From JBOHDX01 sp050700835 (GTDB lineage Bacteria > Actinomycetota > Actinomycetes > Propionibacteriales > Nocardioidaceae), in the NCBI GenBank assembly GCA_050700835.1, contig JBOHDX010000057.1:1-32142 (forward strand): 32,142 nucleotides of DNA, in the 5' to 3' direction. A program made the position numbers and the translations under genes. Every line of letters starts with the position of its first letter. Within the stretch, counting starts at the first letter, position 1. This document shows, in pieces, positions 7,184 through 14,031 of this stretch. The notes beneath the pieces are model-generated. The model ran no database searches. It saw nothing but the letters and a program-made list of their open reading frames with translations, and had not been told where the DNA came from.

Positions 7184-7638
7184 GTGGCGAGCTCGTAGCG
7201 AGGGTTGTACAGCACTCGCTCGCCCTCGAGGAGACCGATCCGGCCCGTCACCGTGATCGCGGTGCCGGAGTCGATGCCCGGGATGCGGCGGCGGCCGAGC
7301 CAGACGAGCCGGACGGTGCCAGAGCCGTCGTAGAGGTCCGCCTCGAGGGCCGACACGCCCGCGCGCGGGCGCAGGGTCACCGTGCGCAGCGTGCCGTGGA
7401 CCGTCACCACCTCGCTGTGGTCGCAGGTTCTGATCGGCCGGCCGCCGGCTGCTGCCGAGTCCTCGCGCAGCTCGGCGGCCTCGAGGTCGCCGGTGCTGCT
7501 GGACAGCCTGTCCAGGGTGCGTCGCAGGAAGCCGCCCGAGCGGTCCGGAACCGGCTCCGGGTCGGCCTGGAGGCGCTTGACCGGGCTCTGGCCCGAGCCG
7601 GAGCCGGGCAGGGGGCCGGAGGTCGTTGATTCACCCAT
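7180..7638 (-). CDS. OB-fold nucleic-acid-binding domain protein
   Basis: A 152-aa protein. The first ~50 residues are low-complexity and basic (SGFLRRTLDRL-like). An OB-fold follows from about residue 75: VTVHGTLRTVTLRP, ALEADLYDGSGTVRLVWLGRR and GTAITVTGRIGLLEGERVLYNPRYEL, the typical five-strand layout of tRNA_anti/RecG-wedge-like OB folds. The ATG at 7638 has a GGAG just upstream, and the gap to DUF3710 is 24 bp. It is the equivalent of mycobacterial Rv2694c by order. It probably binds a nucleic acid or nucleotide; nothing in the sequence identifies the ligand. Confidence 0.82.
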   Translation of the reverse strand: MGESTTSGPLPGSGSGQSPVKRLQADPEPVPDRSGGFLRRTLDRLSSSTGDLEAAELREDSAAAGGRPIRTCDHSEVVTVHGTLRTVTLRPRAGVSALEADLYDGSGTVRLVWLGRRRIPGIDSGTAITVTGRIGLLEGERVLYNPRYELAT

Positions 7639-7662
7639 GTCTCCAGCGTAACCGTGGCTGGA

Positions 7663-8418
7663 TCAGCCGTCTTCCGGTTCGGTGTGGGTGAGCGCCTCGG
7701 CGCCCGGAGGAAGTCGCAGCGGGATCTGTTCTCGAGGTGGCATCGCCTGGCTGCCCCGGACCACGACGACGTCCCGCAAGGCAGCCTCGAGGAGCCCGTC
7801 GTCGTCGGGCTCCAGCGCGGCCTTGCCCAGGAACGTCGCCCGCAGCAGCCAGCGGGGACCCTCGATGCCGACGACCCGGCTCGGCTGGGTGGCCGACTGA
7901 CCGTCGGGGGTCTGGACCGGGAGCATGACCCGCAGCTCGTCTCCGTAGGGGCCTTCGACCTTGGTCGCGGTCCCGCCCATGCGGGTGGCCTCGGCACCGA
8001 GCTCGCGGCGGACGTCGTCCCACAGGCCCTTGCCGCGTGAGGACGCGAAGGCGCGCAGCTCGAGGCCCGACTCCTCGGTGACGAACATGATCGACACGAT
8101 CTGACCCGACTGCTCGTCAGTCTGCAGCTGCAGCTCGAGCCCGGCGATGCCCTTGACGATCAGCCCGCCGAGGTCGATGTGGCTCGGGTCGTCCTCGTCG
8201 ATGTCGACCTCGTCGGCGTCCCAGGGTCCCCTGCTCCGCACCGACGCAAGGGCCGCGTCGTCGTCATTGTCGGGCGTCGACCGCACCCGGGGACTTCCCG
8301 GGTCCTGCGGATCCGGTCCACCGGACGGCTCGCCCGGCTCGTCCACCGGCTTGCCGGCGGCCTTCTCGATGGCCTGCTGGATGGAGTCGTCTGACTTGTC
8401 ACGTCGGCGAAAGATCAC
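7663..8418 (-). CDS. DUF3710 family protein
   Basis: A 251-aa soluble protein typical of actinobacterial DUF3710 (Rv2696c-like). It begins MIFRRRDKSDDS, has an acidic, proline-rich linker (residues ~20-75), and then the conserved domain starting DIDEDDPSHIDLGGL and running through FVTEESGLELRAFASSRGKGLWDDVRREL and VEGPYGDELRVMLPV to GIEGPRWLLRATFLGKAAL. Its GTG start overlaps the dut stop by 4 nt (GTGA), implying translational coupling to dUTPase. The function is unknown. Strict linkage to dut suggests a nucleotide-pool or DNA-maintenance connection, which is inference only. Confidence 0.85.
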   Translation of the reverse strand: MIFRRRDKSDDSIQQAIEKAAGKPVDEPGEPSGGPDPQDPGSPRVRSTPDNDDDAALASVRSRGPWDADEVDIDEDDPSHIDLGGLIVKGIAGLELQLQTDEQSGQIVSIMFVTEESGLELRAFASSRGKGLWDDVRRELGAEATRMGGTATKVEGPYGDELRVMLPVQTPDGQSATQPSRVVGIEGPRWLLRATFLGKAALEPDDDGLLEAALRDVVVVRGSQAMPPREQIPLRLPPGAEALTHTEPEDG

Positions 8419-8918
8419 GCCGACACCTCCTCGTCCGAGGGTTGCGGGTACGTCATCGGCTCGGCGCTCGGTGCCGGCGCGTCGAAGCCTCCGGTCGACC
8501 CGTGGCCGTCACCGCCTCGGGCGCTCTCCGGCAACGACCCGACGGTGACGAAGTGCGCGTGCTCGACCCGCTGCACCACCAGCTGGGCGATCCGGTCACC
8601 GCGCCGCAGTCGCACCGGCTCGCCCGGGTCGAGGTTGACCAGCACCACCTTGATCTCCCCCCGGTAGCCCGCGTCGATGGTGCCGGGTGCGTTGACGATC
8701 GACAGCCCGCAGCGCGCCGCGAGGCCGGACCGTGGGTGGACGAAGCCTGCGTAGCCGTCGGGCAGTGCGATCGCGATTCCGGTGGGCACCACCACCCGCT
8801 CACCCGGTCCCAGGTCCACGTCGACCGTGGTCACCAGGTCGGCGCCCGCATCACCCGGCAGCGCGTACGCCGGGACCCGAGCGTGGTCGTCGAGGACCCG
8901 TATCAGCACGTCGACCAT
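8415..8918 (-). CDS. dut: Deoxyuridine 5'-triphosphate nucleotidohydrolase (dUTPase)
   Basis: A 167-aa trimeric dUTPase that hydrolyses dUTP to dUMP and PPi, keeping uracil out of DNA and feeding dTMP synthesis. All five motifs are visible: AGADL (1), PRSGLA (2), GTIDAGYRGEIKV (3), RGDRIAQLVV (4) and the C-terminal P-loop-like GHGSTGGF (5). The ATG at 8918 starts the family-typical MVDVLIRVLDD and has a GGGAGAGGG ribosome binding site; the open frame to 9005 upstream is not family-like. A possible -10 TAGGGT lies at 8955-8950. It is the first gene of a four-gene operon and divergent from DUF3093 across 74 bp. The tail after motif 5 (~25 residues, APAPSAEP...) is a short actinobacterial extension. 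Confidence 0.97.
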   Translation of the reverse strand: MVDVLIRVLDDHARVPAYALPGDAGADLVTTVDVDLGPGERVVVPTGIAIALPDGYAGFVHPRSGLAARCGLSIVNAPGTIDAGYRGEIKVVLVNLDPGEPVRLRRGDRIAQLVVQRVEHAHFVTVGSLPESARGGDGHGSTGGFDAPAPSAEPMTYPQPSDEEVSA

Positions 8919-8992
8919 GCAGCCCTCTCCCGCAGTCGTTGACGCAGCGACCCTACCCGCGGTGCGGGGTGTCCACGTGCCAGGCTGTGCAG

Positions 8993-9478
8993 GTGAGCAC
9001 GCCACCTTCCCGGACCAGGCTCGAGCGCTTGGTGGCGGGTCCGGCGTGGTGGCTGGGCGCGGCCGCGCTGACCGTGACCGTGGGCTGGGTCTTCGTGGTG
9101 GTGACCGCCGACTGGATTGCCGTCGTCGCCGCCGCGATCGCGGCTGCCTTGTGCGCGGCGCTGCTGCTGTCGTGGGGTGGACCGGTGGTCGGCTTCGCCG
9201 CCGGAGCGCTGTGGGCGGGCCGCGCCCATCTGCCGCTGGACTGCTGCGGAACCGCCACCGCGCTCGACGCCGACGCGACCCGCCGACTGCGTGGCCCTGA
9301 CGCCGACGCCCGCGCCTTCCTGCTGTTGCGCCCGTGGATCTCCACCTCGGTACGCGTCGACGTCGACGACGAGAGAGACCCGGCGCCGTACTGGCTGGTC
9401 AGCACCCGGCACCCGGCACGGATCGTGGCCACACTCGCCGCCGCCAAGGGCAAAGACTCGCGGTCCGTGGAACACTGA
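8993..9478 (+). CDS. DUF3093 membrane protein
   Basis: A 161-aa protein of the actinobacterial DUF3093 family (Rv2698-like). Two hydrophobic segments (AWWLGAAALTVTVGWVFVVV and AAAIAAALCAALLL) are followed by GPVVGFAAGALWAGRAHLPL and a C-terminal domain with ALRGPDADARAFLLLRPWI-type and YWLVSTRHPARIVATLAA sequences characteristic of the family. The GTG at 8993 (STPPSRTRLERL) was chosen because the upstream open frame overlaps dut's start region and is not conserved-looking. The function is unknown. It sits head-to-head with dut, as in mycobacteria. Confidence 0.82.
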   Translation: MSTPPSRTRLERLVAGPAWWLGAAALTVTVGWVFVVVTADWIAVVAAAIAAALCAALLLSWGGPVVGFAAGALWAGRAHLPLDCCGTATALDADATRRLRGPDADARAFLLLRPWISTSVRVDVDDERDPAPYWLVSTRHPARIVATLAAAKGKDSRSVEH

Positions 9479-9511
9479 CGGCTGCAGCACCGATCCGGAA
9501 CGGAGGCCGTC

Positions 9512-9946
9512 ATGTCCCGTCGCACGAAGGCTGCGGCCGCCGCAGCGGTCTCGGACAACACCGGCCTATCCGCGCACGGTTCGACGAACGGCCTGTCGAA
9601 GAAGCAGGTCAAGAAGCTCCGCAAGGAACAGGAGAAGCAGCCGGGCAAGCGGCTGTGGAAGCTGTGGGGCCGTGGGACCGCGATCGCCGCGGGGATCGCC
9701 TCGACCCAGGTCGCAGCGCTGACCTGGCGTGCGGCCACCGGCAAGAAGCCGCCCGACTCTCCCGAGAACCCGGAGAGCGACGTGCGCGAGGCAATCGCTT
9801 GGGCGGCACTGTCCGGTGCAGCGATCCAACTGGCCAAGATCGTCATGACCCGCAAGGCGGCGCACTACTGGATCCGGTCGACCGGCAAGCTTCCTCCCGG
9901 CATGAAGACGTCGACCGCTCTCGACATCGCCCGCAAGGACTCGTGA
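9512..9946 (+). CDS. DUF4235 family protein
   Basis: A 144-aa small membrane-associated protein. The N-terminus is Ala-rich and highly basic (SKKQVKKLRKEQEKQPGKR). The DUF4235 region follows: LWKLWGRGTAIAAGIASTQVAALTWRAATGKKPP, then EAIAWAALSGAAIQLAKIVMTRKAAHYW. It has two hydrophobic stretches, the second probably a membrane helix. A GGAGG ribosome binding site lies 7 nt before the ATG. It reads in the same direction as DUF3093, 33 bp downstream, and its stop overlaps the first base pairs of the 15-bp tandem repeat. The function is unknown. Confidence 0.8.
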   Translation: MSRRTKAAAAAAVSDNTGLSAHGSTNGLSKKQVKKLRKEQEKQPGKRLWKLWGRGTAIAAGIASTQVAALTWRAATGKKPPDSPENPESDVREAIAWAALSGAAIQLAKIVMTRKAAHYWIRSTGKLPPGMKTSTALDIARKDS

Positions 9947-10003
9947 CAAGGATCCGACTGACCAGGATCCGACTGACCAGGATCCGACTGACAAGGATCC
10001 GAC
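9945..10003. repeat. Four tandem 15-bp repeats
   Basis: Units at 9945-9959, 9960-9974, 9975-9989 and 9990-10003 follow GACMAGGATCCGACT (M = A in the outer two, C in the inner two), the last one missing its final base. The array starts within the DUF4235 stop codon and its last unit doubles as the left arm of the inverted repeat at 9995-10036. It probably expanded by slippage from the terminator arm. Confidence 0.9.
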
Positions 10004-10036
10004 GCTGCCGGCTGTGACCGGGTCAGCGTCGGATCC
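9995..10036. terminator. Bidirectional hairpin between convergent DUF4235 and DUF4193
   Basis: GGATCCGACGCTG (9995-10007) and CAGCGTCGGATCC (10024-10036) are perfect 13-bp complements with a 16-nt loop. The location between two convergent stops (9946 and 10051) is ideal for a bidirectional terminator. There is only a short T-containing stretch (TCTGCTCGTTTGG) after the right arm. Confidence 0.7.
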
Positions 10037-10050
10037 GTCTGCTCGTTTGG

Positions 10051-10350
10051 TCAGGCCGCGCAGTCCCGGCAGATCGGCTGGCCGTTCTTCTCACCGGCCA
10101 GCTGGCTGCGGTGGTGCACCAGGAAGCACGACGAACAGGTGAACTCGTCGGCCTGCCTGGGCAGGACCTGGACAGACAGCTCCTCGTGGGACAGATCGGC
10201 TCCGGGGAGCTCGAACGACTCGGCTGCCTCCGCCTCGTCCTCGTCGACCTTGCCGGAGTTCTTGTCGTGCCGGCGAGCCTTCAGCTCCTCGATGCTGTCC
10301 TCGGAGTGGTCCTCCTCGGTCTTGCGCGGTGCGTCGTAATCTGTTGCCAT
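10051..10350 (-). CDS. DUF4193 zinc-ribbon protein
   Basis: A 99-aa acidic protein of the actinobacterial DUF4193 family (Rv2699c-like). It starts MATDYDAPRKTEED, has a central acidic stretch (VDEDEAEAAESFELPGADL), the conserved LSVQVLPRQADEFTC, and a C-terminal zinc ribbon with CSSC and CRDC cysteine pairs. A good ribosome binding site GAAGGAG (10364-10358) precedes the ATG. The family is nearly universal in actinomycetes and small enough to be an RNA-polymerase or ribosome-associated factor, but no function is established that I can cite. It is convergent with DUF4235. Confidence 0.88.
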   Translation of the reverse strand: MATDYDAPRKTEEDHSEDSIEELKARRHDKNSGKVDEDEAEAAESFELPGADLSHEELSVQVLPRQADEFTCSSCFLVHHRSQLAGEKNGQPICRDCAA

Positions 10351-10677
10351 CTCTCGTCTCCTTCACGCGGGCCCCGTACTCATCCGCGTGACCGGGTGTG
10401 GGCTCATGTGCGTCTTTGTTCGCGTCGGTGCCGCTGCTCGTGCCTGCGGGCGGACAGTGTGCCCCATCGCCGGTCGCGACACCACGTGGTTCGACCGATG
10501 TCGCATGCGATTTGTCCCACACCCCGGATCTGCTCCGTCCGTCGGGTCCCGAGTGGGATGTGTCGCGGCGCTCGCTGCCGCCGGGAGAACGCTCGGCCGG
10601 CCGGATTGATTCCCGTTGGTGCCGACCAATCACGAATCGTCATCCTCGCTGGCAGCGGCGAGCACCCGGCGGGCCGA
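10351..10677. promoter_or_regulatory. 327-bp upstream region of DUF4193 with two 10-bp palindromes
   Basis: No convincing gene is seen in this gap. It holds the DUF4193 ribosome binding site and two perfect 10-bp palindromes, ACCACGTGGT (10481-10490) and TCGCATGCGA (10501-10510), with centres 20 bp apart (two helical turns). They lie about 130-160 bp upstream of the DUF4193 start. They may be operators, or chance in GC-rich DNA. No clear -35/-10 pair was found on either strand. Confidence 0.35.
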
Positions 10678-11502
10678 TCAGAAGCCGCAGGACGCCACCA
10701 GTGCGGCGAACTCGTCGAACAGCTCCGGCCCTGCCGCGACCACCAGGCGTTCGCCCGCAGGCCCGCCGGCGTGACCGCCCAATCTCGCGCCTGCCTCCGT
10801 CACCACGAGCCCGCCAGCGGCCAGGTCCCATGGCTTCAGTCCTTGCTCGACGTACGCGTCGTAGCGTCCGGCGGCGAGGCTGCACAGGTCGAGTGCCGCC
10901 GACCCGAGCCGGCGGATGTCGCGGACCTGCGGGAGCAGCGTCGCCACCGCCGCGCCTTGCGCCCGTCTCCGGTCGGCGTCGTAGCCGAAGCCCGTTGCGA
11001 CCAGCGCCCTCGCCAGCGGCGGCCCGGCCGGCACGGTCAGCCGAACCGGGTAGCCGGCGGCCTGCGTGACCCACGCTCCGCCACCCAGGACGGCGGAGAA
11101 GCGCTCGCCGGTCGGGACGTTGAGGACCACGCCCGCGAGGGTACGGCCCGCACGCACGGCCGCGATCGACACCGCGTAGACCGGCACGCCGTACATGAAG
11201 TTCACCGTGCCGTCGATCGGGTCGACCACCCAGTCGACGCCAGTGGTGCCGCGATGGTCCGCGCCCTCCTCGCCGACGATGCCGTCCTGGGGCCGCACCT
11301 GTCCGAGCAGGCCACGGATCAGGGCCTCGCTGGCGGTGTCGACCTCGGTCACGGCGTCGGTCGGACTGCTTTTGGTGGTGGCGACGTCGACCCGTCCGGT
11401 GGGGCGGCGCGCGCGGACCAGGGCCGCTGCCCGTTCGGCCACCGTCACCGCGACGTCCAGCAGGGCCGCGAGGTCGTCAGCTGTCTTGCCCGCATCGGTC
11501 AC
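10678..11502 (-). CDS. Inositol monophosphatase family protein
   Basis: A 274-aa Mg2+/Li+-type phosphatase of the IMPase/SuhB family. The metal-binding motifs are GEEG (residues 77-80), DPIDGTVNF (94-102) and PWDLAAGGLVVTEAGA (from 224), with SSPTDAVTEVD at 45-55. Likely substrates are inositol-1-phosphate (for phosphatidylinositol or mycothiol-type metabolism in actinomycetes) or related sugar phosphates; specificity cannot be assigned. Its GTG start overlaps the ferrochelatase stop by 4 nt (GTGA), so it is co-transcribed and coupled. Position matches mycobacterial suhB (Rv2701c), but the symbol is not assigned because several IMPase paralogues exist. Confidence 0.93.
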   Translation of the reverse strand: MTDAGKTADDLAALLDVAVTVAERAAALVRARRPTGRVDVATTKSSPTDAVTEVDTASEALIRGLLGQVRPQDGIVGEEGADHRGTTGVDWVVDPIDGTVNFMYGVPVYAVSIAAVRAGRTLAGVVLNVPTGERFSAVLGGGAWVTQAAGYPVRLTVPAGPPLARALVATGFGYDADRRRAQGAAVATLLPQVRDIRRLGSAALDLCSLAAGRYDAYVEQGLKPWDLAAGGLVVTEAGARLGGHAGGPAGERLVVAAGPELFDEFAALVASCGF

Positions 11503-12641
11503 TGGTGCGCCGCCGACTGGTCCGAGCCGCCCAGCGCGGGACGCTGTGGGTCACGCGCGTTGGTGCAGCAGCCGGCGGGGCACCGGTCCCAGGACGGCGG
11601 TAGCGCCCCGACCGACGGCCGGGAGACGGGATCGCCACGTTCGACCGCGGCCCGCTCCACCAGCAGCCCGCGCACCATCGCAACGAACCGTGCGTCCACG
11701 CCCGGCGTCGCCGCCCTGGCGAAGCCGATCCCCAGGTCGCCGGCGGTCCGTGCCGCCTCGGTGTCCAGGTCGTGGGCGACCTCCATGTGGTCGGACACGA
11801 AGCCGATCGGCACCACGACGACAGCACGCACGCCGTGTGCCACCACAATGTCGAGATGGTCGTTGACGTCAGGCTCGAGCCACGGGATCGACGCCGGTCC
11901 GGAGCGTGAGCAGAAGACCAGTGCGCGCTCCCGGGTCCGGCCGGTCCGCTGCGCCACACCCGTCGAGATCGTGGCTGCGACGTCGAGGTGCTGCGCCACG
12001 TAGGCGCCGCCGTTCGGGAAACTGTCGGCGCCGCGTCCACTGGCTCGGTTCATCGACGTCGGGATCGAGTGGGTGACGAACACCAGGTGCGCGTCGTCGC
12101 GATCCTGCGCCGGCAGTGTCGCGAGCGCGTCGACGGTGGCGTCGACCATGGGGTCCACGAAGCCGGGATGGTTGAAGTAGTGCCTCAGCCGGTCAAGCCG
12201 AGGCGCGCCGTCCACGCTGCCGACGGCGTCGTACAGGTTCTCGCGGTACTGCCGGCAGCCGGAGTACGACGCGTAGGCGCTGGTGACGAAACACGCGGCG
12301 CGGCGGATACCGTCGGCGCCCATCCTGGCCAACGTGTCCCGAAGGTAAGGATCCCAGTTGCGGTTGCCCCAGTAGAGCGGGACGTCGATGTCGTGCGCGT
12401 CGAGGTCGGCTCGGATCGCCGCGATCAGGGCGTGGCACTGATCGTTGATCGGTGACCGTCCCCCGCGGCGTAGATAGTGCTCAGCCACCTGGTCCAACCG
12501 ATCCCGCGGGATCCCCCGGCCGCGGGTGACGTTGTCGAGAAAGGGCAGGACGTCCGCGGGCTTCTCCGGACCTCCGAACGACACCAGCAACAGGGCGTCG
12601 AACGGGCGTACGTCCGACGACGTGTCTGCGGCGATGGCCAT
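11499..12641 (-). CDS. hemH: Ferrochelatase (coproporphyrin-type expected)
   Basis: A 380-aa protein that inserts Fe2+ into the tetrapyrrole; actinobacteria generally use the coproporphyrin-dependent branch (CpfC). It starts DALLLVSFGGPEKPADVLPFL, then GGRSPIN, LYWGNRNWDPYL and CFVTSAYASYSGCRQYREN. The catalytic His is in LVFVTHSIPTSMN and the conserved Glu in VSDHMEVAHDLDTEA. A Cys-rich tail (CPAGCC, about 30 residues from the end) resembles the [2Fe-2S]-binding region reported for some actinobacterial ferrochelatases. The ATG at 12641 is preceded by GGGAGA. It lies 38 bp from the divergent MFS gene and is the first gene of a two-gene operon with the IMPase. Confidence 0.95.
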   Translation of the reverse strand: MAIAADTSSDVRPFDALLLVSFGGPEKPADVLPFLDNVTRGRGIPRDRLDQVAEHYLRRGGRSPINDQCHALIAAIRADLDAHDIDVPLYWGNRNWDPYLRDTLARMGADGIRRAACFVTSAYASYSGCRQYRENLYDAVGSVDGAPRLDRLRHYFNHPGFVDPMVDATVDALATLPAQDRDDAHLVFVTHSIPTSMNRASGRGADSFPNGGAYVAQHLDVAATISTGVAQRTGRTRERALVFCSRSGPASIPWLEPDVNDHLDIVVAHGVRAVVVVPIGFVSDHMEVAHDLDTEAARTAGDLGIGFARAATPGVDARFVAMVRGLLVERAAVERGDPVSRPSVGALPPSWDRCPAGCCTNARDPQRPALGGSDQSAAHQ

Positions 12642-12667
12642 GGGTCCAGTCTCCCAGTGCCGGCCGA

Positions 12668-12673
12668 TACCGT
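12668..12673 (+). promoter_or_regulatory. Candidate -10 box for a leaderless MFS transcript
   Basis: TACCGT fits the actinobacterial TANNNT -10 pattern and ends 6 nt before the GTG at 12680. No ribosome binding site is present in the 38-bp divergent gap, so transcription may start at the GTG itself. No -35 box is visible. Confidence 0.35.
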
Positions 12674-12679
12674 GACGGC

Positions 12680-13882
12680 GTGGTCCTCGCCCCCTACCGC
12701 CGGCTCGCCGGCATCCCGGGCGGGGTGGCCTTCAGCGCGACCGGACTGGTGGCGCGGATGCCGATCTCGATGACGAGCCTCGGCATCATCGTGCTGGTGT
12801 CCGCCCGGACCGGGTCCTACGCCCAGGCCGGGTCGATCAGTGCGGCGGAAGTCATTGCGGCGGCGATCACGTCACCGTGGCAGGGCCGCCTGTACGACCG
12901 GTTCGGGCAGGCCCGCGTGATCGTGCCTGCGGTGATCTGCGGTGCAATCGCCATGACGTTGCTGATCGTCACGATCGAGCAGGGCTGGCCCGCGCCGCTC
13001 CCCCATGCCGCGGCCGCTCTGACCGGGTTCTCCTTCCCGATGATCGGCTCGTGCGTACGCGCGCGCTGGCGGTATGTCGTGCCCGACCGGGACCTGCTCA
13101 ACACCGCGTTCGCGGTCGAGGCCGTCGTGGACGAAGCGGTCTTCGTGACTGGTCCCCCACTGGTCACGTTCCTGGGCACATCGGTCAACCCTCGGGCCGG
13201 TCTCGCCTCGGCCGCCGGGCTCGGGCTGGTCGGCACCCTGGCACTCGCGGTCCAGCGGCGTACCGAGCCACCGGTGGGCCACGAGGGGCACAGCGCCCTG
13301 GTGCGCGCTCCGCTGAACTGGACGGTGCTCGGACCCCTGCTGGTGGTGTCCGGCGGCTTGGGCAGCCTGTTCGGCAGCACCGAGGTGGTCACGGTGGCGT
13401 TCGCGACCGACCACGGCAACCGGGCCGATGCAGGTCTGCTGCTCGCCTTGTGGGCACTGGGCAGCCTGGTGGCCGGAGCGGTGGTCGGTGCGTTGTCGAT
13501 GCGGAGGTCGGCGCTCAGCAGGATGCGGATCGGCACCGCGGTCCTCACCCTGGTGCTGGTGCCGCTGCTGGTGGTGCCGAGCATCCCCTGGCTGGCGGCG
13601 CTGATGCTCTTCTCGGGCCTGGCGGTGTCGCCGACGTTGGTCTCGACCATGTCGTTGGCCGAGGAGTCGGTGCCGCCCGCTCGGCTGGCTGAAGGGATCG
13701 GCTGGGTCACCACCGGGCTCGCCACGGGCATCGCTCCCGGTGCCGCGATCAGCGGCTGGCTCGTCGACCACCACGGCACCACCGCCGGCTACGTCGTACC
13801 TCTGGTCTCCGGCGGCCTCGCGGCACTGGTGGCGGCCCTCATGCGCGCGCCGTCACGAACTCACACGGCCCGAGCCCGCTGA
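12680..13882 (+). CDS. MFS transporter
   Basis: A 400-aa integral membrane protein of the major facilitator superfamily with about 12 hydrophobic segments in two halves. The loop 2-3 signature is degenerate (QGRLYDRFGQARVI, residues 67-80). The second half begins with APLNWTVLGPLLVVSGGLGSLFGSTEVV and includes SLAEESVPPARLAEGIGWVTTGLATGIAPGAAISGWLVDHHG, a pattern common in actinobacterial sugar-efflux/drug-like MFS proteins. The substrate is unknown. The GTG start gives MVLAPYRRLAGIPGG, typical for this cluster. It is divergent from hemH; the position between ferrochelatase and sepH recurs in other actinomycetes as I recall. Confidence 0.88.
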   Translation: MVLAPYRRLAGIPGGVAFSATGLVARMPISMTSLGIIVLVSARTGSYAQAGSISAAEVIAAAITSPWQGRLYDRFGQARVIVPAVICGAIAMTLLIVTIEQGWPAPLPHAAAALTGFSFPMIGSCVRARWRYVVPDRDLLNTAFAVEAVVDEAVFVTGPPLVTFLGTSVNPRAGLASAAGLGLVGTLALAVQRRTEPPVGHEGHSALVRAPLNWTVLGPLLVVSGGLGSLFGSTEVVTVAFATDHGNRADAGLLLALWALGSLVAGAVVGALSMRRSALSRMRIGTAVLTLVLVPLLVVPSIPWLAALMLFSGLAVSPTLVSTMSLAEESVPPARLAEGIGWVTTGLATGIAPGAAISGWLVDHHGTTAGYVVPLVSGGLAALVAALMRAPSRTHTARAR

Positions 13883-13969
13883 CCCTCACGTCGGGCCGGG
13901 CGATCCGGTGGGGGAATGGTGGCGACACCGGCGCGTGCGCTTGGATTGGGCTGGGACGCAGACGACACT

Positions 13970-14023
13970 GTGCAGAACTCTGCACGACCTGGTCCGGCCA
14001 GGACGGTTCGGACCAGTGGGAGG
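13970..14023 (+). promoter_or_regulatory. Structured leader upstream of sepH
   Basis: Two hairpins precede the sepH ribosome binding site (GGGAGG, 14018-14023): GTGCAG/CTGCAC (13970-13975 with 13980-13985, 4-nt loop) and CTGGTCCG/CGGACCAG (13989-13996 with 14009-14016, 12-nt loop). A competing stem CCTGG/CCAGG (13988-13992 with 13998-14002) shares the left arm of the second hairpin, so the two folds are mutually exclusive. They could terminate the MFS transcript or control sepH translation. Confidence 0.45.
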
Positions 14024-14031
14024 CGAACGAA

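Noticed and set aside
10363..10643. Small minus-strand open frames of 79-88 codons between DUF4193 and IMPase
   Set aside because: There is no ribosome binding site, no recognisable domain, and composition is as expected for random GC-rich frames.
10111..12003. A 630-codon plus-strand open frame across DUF4193, IMPase and ferrochelatase
   Set aside because: It is antisense to three recognisable genes and composition-biased with no domain.
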